Origin: Fremontodendron californicum
Taxonomy: Eukaryota; Streptophyta; Magnoliopsida; Malvales; Malvaceae
NCBI GenBank assembly: GCA_030761205.1
Contig: JAULJL010000011.1
Location: forward strand, 10,096,501-10,160,500
Reading direction: 5' to 3'
Length of the DNA: 64,000 nucleotides
Position numbers and translations under genes: made by a program. Under the pieces are notes generated by a model, which did no database searches, was not told the DNA's origin, and was given only the letters and a program-made list of their open reading frames with translations. Position 1 is the stretch's first letter; each line of letters begins with the position of its first letter. Below, piece by piece: positions 59,156-64,000 of the stretch.

Positions 59156-60821
59156 ATGGAGGGTCAAAGTGTCTCAGTGATCGAGAAACATTTAGAGGTT
59201 AGGAAACAGTCCGAGAAATTTCAACAGGATAATGGGGATTGTTTAAAGATGGGATATGTGTCAGCATTGCCAACCGAGGTTGATCTGACTATCAAGCAAA
59301 ATGATCTGCGGGATTTGATTGATATATGGAATCAGTGGAATATATCGGAGAAAGAAGCATTCACTCAGACATATGGGAACATAGCTCTGTTAGCTCAGGT
59401 TAAGGTCAGTGATGAGGTGATCCGGGCTGTGGTACAATTCTAGAATCCCGCTTATCGGTGTTTTACTTTCAACCGAGAGGATATGACTCCAACCATAGAG
59501 GAGTATTCGAATTTGCTGCATATTGAGGATGTTATTCCCGATCGTATTTATTTGAAGGATACAAAGACACCGGGTTTCAAGAAAAAGATGTCTAAGATTT
59601 GGGAGTGGAAAGAAATTGGGTAGAAAGCCATGTTGTCCGAAAAGGAGAAAGCTACTGCATATCATGGGGCATTTTACGGACTTTAATCCATAGCCATTCA
59701 AGTAAGGAGACAGTTAGGAATATTTTTGCTTTGGCTATTTATGGTTTAGTTATCTTCCCGAAAACACTAGGGTATGTGGATGTGGCGATATTTGATGTTT
59801 TCGAGAGGCTTGAGCAAAGGATAAACCCAGCCCCGGCAATCATAGCAGAAACAATCCGATCCCTGAATTTCTGTAGACGGGAAGGCAAAGGTCGTTTTCT
59901 AGGATTACACAGCTCCTCTACATATGGGTTCAGAGCCATTTCTGTAAACAGGAGAATTTCCCTCTTCGTTCGTATTGGAAATTTTTTGCACCATTTGGCG
60001 AATTTCTTAAAAGGGATTGGCTTTAGAATAGGACTAAGGAGCAATGGATCAATATATTTCGGAATATCAGGGCTGAGATGATAGTTTGGAGAGCTCCATT
60101 GATAGCTCCTATACCGACATTGTATAAATGCGGAGACAAATCCTCTGTTCCATTATTGGGAGTATGGGGAGGAGTGAGCTATGCACCACTGCTAGTACTA
60201 AGGCAATCAGAATCTCGTCAGTTTACTCCAATGACCCATGATCTCGGTAATTTGGAATTTGCTTACAGAGAAGATGGATATTCGGGTAAGGTCCGTGAGA
60301 TTGTGGTGGCATGGAAGAAAACTCATCGGGTTGAGGTAGCTAGATATGCTGATATCGTCACACCTGACTACTTGACATGGAGAGAATCAAGGGTTAATGA
60401 TAGGTTGTTGACATCGGATGGGGAAGAAGTTTGGCATTTGAGTCCGCCACCGAGGGAAATGCCATCAGAGTTAGAAATTGCAAGAGCGGAATTTGAAAAA
60501 GAAAAGGCTCGGATGAGTAAGGAAATTGCCCATCTGCAAGAAAAGCTTGAGGACATGAAAAATAGGGAATCAACTCGGGAAAAAGAGAAGGAACAGATTA
60601 AGAGAGAAAGGGACACCGTTAAGGGCGACCTTCGAGAATTACATTTGGAAAACAAGAGGTATCGCTTTGAGCTCAGATTTGAGGGGACTCTCAAGACTTT
60701 CGGGGAATGGGAACAAGAAGTCAGAAACCTCAAAAAGGAGAAGAACTATTGGGTAGAAAAGGCAAAAAACGAGGAAGCCCGAGCAAATCAACTTGAGAAA
60801 CAAGCTAGGGAGAGCTTATAG
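59156..60821 (+). pseudogene. ORF1 upstream of gag in E2 (DUF7745-like plus coiled coil), broken
   Basis: It starts ATGGAGGGTCAAAG and has the same domain order as the E1 ORF1: NWVESHV, FALAIYGLVIFPKTLG, PAIIAETIRSLNFC, RQFTPMTHDLG, then SELEIARAEFEKEKARM and a coiled coil to ESL. Breaks: TAG 59441-59443, a 1-bp deletion near 59602, a 1-bp deletion near 59905, TAG at 60024-60026, and a TAG at 60819-60821 where E1 has a CAG codon (the E1 frame runs ~15 codons further). The longest clean piece is 60078-60821. The function of this protein in Ogre elements is unknown; I infer a structural or nucleic-acid role only from the coiled coil. Confidence 0.8.
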
Positions 60822-61320
60822 GGTGATGCTTCTGCTGACACGTCAAAGGGCCGTGAACAAGTAGGGATCAGATGGAAGAGCAAGGCAGTTAAAGGAGGAC
60901 ATTGAAGAAGGTCCAGGATCCGAGGGAGTTATTATAGGACTAGTATCTTGTAATAGTTTTTTAGGAGAGACAGATTATCATGTTGTCTTAAACAGGGATC
61001 TTTTGTTTATGTATTTAGTTCCAAGAAATCAATGAAACACCGTTTGGTTGGAATTATCCCGGGGCCAATACTTTAAATACATTCATCATTCACTAGCTTT
61101 TTTTCTTTTATATATTTTATTTGTTCATATTTATAATCATTCATTCATTTATTCTTTATAAATTGTTCATACACTTAGCCATTTATTTATTTGTTCATTC
61201 ATTTATAATTAGTCATTTAAGTTCATACACTTAGTCATTTACTTAGTTGTTCATGCATTAACACTGATTCATTTATTCATTCATTCATTTATTTATTCAT
61301 TTTTTTATAAAATAAGAAAT
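60822..61320 (+). other. Spacer between ORF1 and gag in E2
   Basis: It closely matches 31780-32290 of E1, with the same ttcattcattta repeats but fewer bases at 61280-61310. No open frame. Confidence 0.6.
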
Positions 61321-64000
61321 GTGTCAATAATTTCTAATCCATGGTTTTCAAAAAATAAAGGTACAATTGGTCGCACTCAGAAAGAACCAGATTTCCAACA
61401 CTCTTACAATACTCGGTCTCGAACAAAAGCCATGGAAAACGATCAGCTTGCCAGAATTGAGAGAATGGAAAGAATCCAGAAAGAATTACAAGAACAATTG
61501 ACTAAGTCTCAGGAGGAGACACGAGAAAAGATGACAAAGCTCATGGAAATGATGAGCAATATGATGAAGCAGAAGTGGCCCGGAGAGAATTCAGCTGCTG
61601 GAATGGGGGCAGTGAATCAGGAGGATAGACCAGAAGTGGTACAGAGAAATGGCCAGACATCCCAACCTGTGGGAAATGAAATCCCAACCGGGGCAGCATC
61701 CTACATCTACATCCAACCGACGGCCGAAGCACAAAATTTTGGTCCAAAAAGGGGTAACATCGGAGTTGATCCAATTGAGGTTGAGGTTCCAGACTTCGAA
61801 GAAATGGCAGAGAACGAAAGGGCCAAAATGACTGAACTGAAGAGGTAATCTGAGAAAAAATATCAGTTGTTGGAAGAAAGGCTAAGAGCAGTGGAAGGAG
61901 CAGAGTTGTTTGGCAGTCTAGATGCCAAAGAGATGAGCCTGGTACATGATCTAATAATTCCACCGAAGTTCAAAGTACCAGATTTTGAAAAGTATAATGG
62001 GACCACCAACCCATCGGCTCATCTGACTATGTACTGTAGAATGATGACAGGGCATGAGGATAATGAAAAATTGCTTATTTATTGCTTCCAAGACAGCTTA
62101 ACAGAGTCAGCCACCCGATGGTACAACCAACTCAGTCGTACTAAGATTCGTTCATGGACGGATTTGGCCAGAGCTTTTATGGAGTATTATAAGCATGTTT
62201 CTGATATGGTACCAGATAGGCTGTCATTACAGAACATGGAAAAGAGGTCCAATGAGACCTTCAAGGAGTATTCACAGAGGTGGAGGGATCTGGCAACACA
62301 AGTGCAACCCCCTTTAACCAACAAAGAAACCACGATGCTTTTCATCAACACATTGAAAGCACCTTATTATGACAAGTTGGTGGGAAATGCTACCAAAGAT
62401 TTTGGGGATATGGTAATATCTGGAAAAATGATTGAGTCAGCCATTAAGAGTGAAAAGATGGAAGGGGGTGAGTCTGCTACCCCAAAGAGAGCTTTTCCTA
62501 CAAAGAAAAATGAGGAAACCCATGCAGTAAGCTTCAACCAATACCCTTATACACCTCCTACACCAAACACACCACCGAGGCCTTATACCCCTACCACACC
62601 TTATACACCTCCTACACCATACACACCATACCCGGGGTATAATCCTTATTGCCCTAATATCAACCATCTTACCCAAAACCCGTTCCCCTACACCAATATA
62701 CCACAACAGCCATTCCCAATTGGCATATCCCCTCAAATCACCCTTCCTAGAAATGTTGTTCCCAACACACAAGAGCCTGCGCGTAATGACCAACGTTCAC
62801 CAAGGAACGATCAAAAAGCCCAATTTGATCTGATTCCCACTACTTACGGTGATCTATATCCAAAATTGTTGCAGGGTCAACTTTGTTGCACTTGTGTACC
62901 TAAAACCTTTGACACCTCCGTATCCAAGATGGTACAATGTAAACACCAACTGTGCATACCATGCAGGAATCCAAGGACATTCAATTGAAGATTGCCTGGC
63001 CTTCAAAAAGAAAGTCCAAAGCCTGATTAATGCTGGGGTAGTGAAGTTTGGATCAAAAAATGGGCCGAACGTAGCTGGAAATCCGTTGCCCAATCATGCT
63101 GGGAATCAAGTGAATGCAATATTAACCGGGGGGGACAGAAGATTAAAAAGGGATATTGGGGAGGTTAAGACTCCAATGATGACAGTATGGGCTGAAATGG
63201 TCAAAGCAGAATTGGTGGAAGGTAAGGAAGATCTGAAAATGGTTGCAAGAGGAGTGTATGATTGGTGCCCGTTCCATAAGAGTGAAGGCCATGACATACA
63301 GAACTGCGGGGACTTCCGGGTTAAAGTCCAAAGAATGATGGATAGTGGGGTAGCCCAATTCTATGAGGAGATAGAAGGGGAAATAGAAGTCATTGAAAAT
63401 ACAAGTGGCTATGGGATAGGAAGACCCCTAATCATCTACTATGATGAACCGGAGGAAAAAGTTATGCCAGCCATGGAAGAAAATGCGCCCAAATTAATCA
63501 TTGATTTACCTGTTTCCTTTCCATACAAGGAAAACAAGGCTACACCATGGAAATAAGACTGTAGTATGGTTACGCTCGGGTCTTCAGGCCAACAGGATAT
63601 TATAGGTGTGGGGCATTTAACCCGAAGCGGGAGGTGTTATGCTGCGAAAGCCGTTGAACAAGGGGTAGCAGGGAAAGACAGAGGAATTGATAAAGGGAAG
63701 AAGGTCGTCGAGCCAATCCATATTGAGATGGATTTGCCAAAGGAAATAAAGAGGGGATCAGCCCCGGTTAATAGAATCAAAGAGCCAGTATATGAGAAAG
63801 AAGCTTGTGAGTTCTTGAAATTTATAAAGCATAGTGAATATAGCGTGGTTGAACAACTGCAACGTCAACCAGCTAGGATTTCAATCTTATCCTTGCTTTT
63901 AAATTCAGAACCACACAGAAATGCTTTATTAAGAGTATTAAATCAAGCGTACGTGGCCAATAATATTTCAGTGGAAAAGCTGGATAGGTTGGTGGGAAAC
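61321..64000 (+). pseudogene. gag and start of protease linker of E2, broken and cut by the window edge
   Basis: Same domains as the E1 gag: coiled coil, capsid (RWYNQLSRTKIRSWTDLARAF intact here, at ~62118), the YTPPTPYTP tract (62551-62630) and two knuckle-like motifs (CAYHAGIQGHSIEDC ~62956; CPFHKSEGHDIQNC ~63270). As in E1 the conserved frame opens with GTG, and the first ATG is at 61432. Breaks: a 12-bp in-frame deletion that creates TAA at 61846-61848, a 1-bp insertion near 62880, and TAA at 63554-63556. The frame then continues through the linker to the window end, short of the protease active site. Confidence 0.85.

Larger units (their letters stand above)
52925..64000 (+). mobile_element. 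Second Ogre/Tat-type element (E2), right end outside the window
   Basis: LTR, tRNA-Arg primer site, leader, ORF1 and gag in the same order and orientation as E1, at least 11 kb long here. It is nearly identical to E1 from the coiled-coil part of ORF1 onward, but clearly diverged from the primer site to the middle of ORF1. All ORFs seen are broken, at positions different from E1. Confidence 0.9.

Overview
This window is repeat-dominated nuclear DNA of a flowering plant, probably a eudicot. It is AT-rich, and essentially every recognisable coding stretch belongs to LTR retrotransposons of the plant Ty3/gypsy (Metaviridae) type. I found no convincing host gene, rRNA or tRNA gene, and I cannot name the species.

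Layout. (1) 1-15486 is a rearranged cluster of giant Ogre/Tat-type parts. It starts with the leader of a minus-strand element (1-1175) and its ~5.2 kb LTR (1176-~6336). That LTR meets a plus-strand LTR (~6338-11303) head to head. Then comes a minus-strand non-autonomous internal region (repeats, a gag remnant, a duplicated leader; 11304-15191) and a 295-bp LTR stump (15192-15486). (2) 15487-19460 is AT-rich DNA holding two hAT-like non-autonomous DNA transposons (16416-16892 and 17613-18788). (3) 19461-51495 is a four-level nest supported by target-site duplications (TSDs): a ~420-bp long-inverted-repeat element was hit by a ~1.5 kb Athila-like LTR (now solo, TSD catat); that LTR was hit by a related non-autonomous Athila-like element (20258-50378, TSD cttct); and that element was hit by a 23.9 kb Ogre-like element (23708-47604, TSD acacc). 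(4) 51496-52924 is AT-rich DNA with a partial hAT-like element. (5) 52925-64000 is a second Ogre-like element whose right end lies outside the window.

The complete Ogre-like element (E1) has 5.4 kb LTRs, a tRNA-Arg-type primer-binding site, an extra ORF upstream of gag, gag-protease, a 202-bp intron that rejoins the reading frame exactly, reverse transcriptase, two RNase H domains, an integrase, and a ~2.5 kb 3' untranslated region with a ~21-bp tandem array. All its ORFs carry stops or frameshifts, so this copy cannot encode its own proteins. The second element (E2) is nearly identical from the 3' part of ORF1 onward but clearly diverged in the leader and the 5' part of ORF1, so the two are mosaics of subfamilies. 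Most family-level labels rest on motifs I can read and on remembered knowledge of plant Ty3/gypsy lineages; no database search was run.
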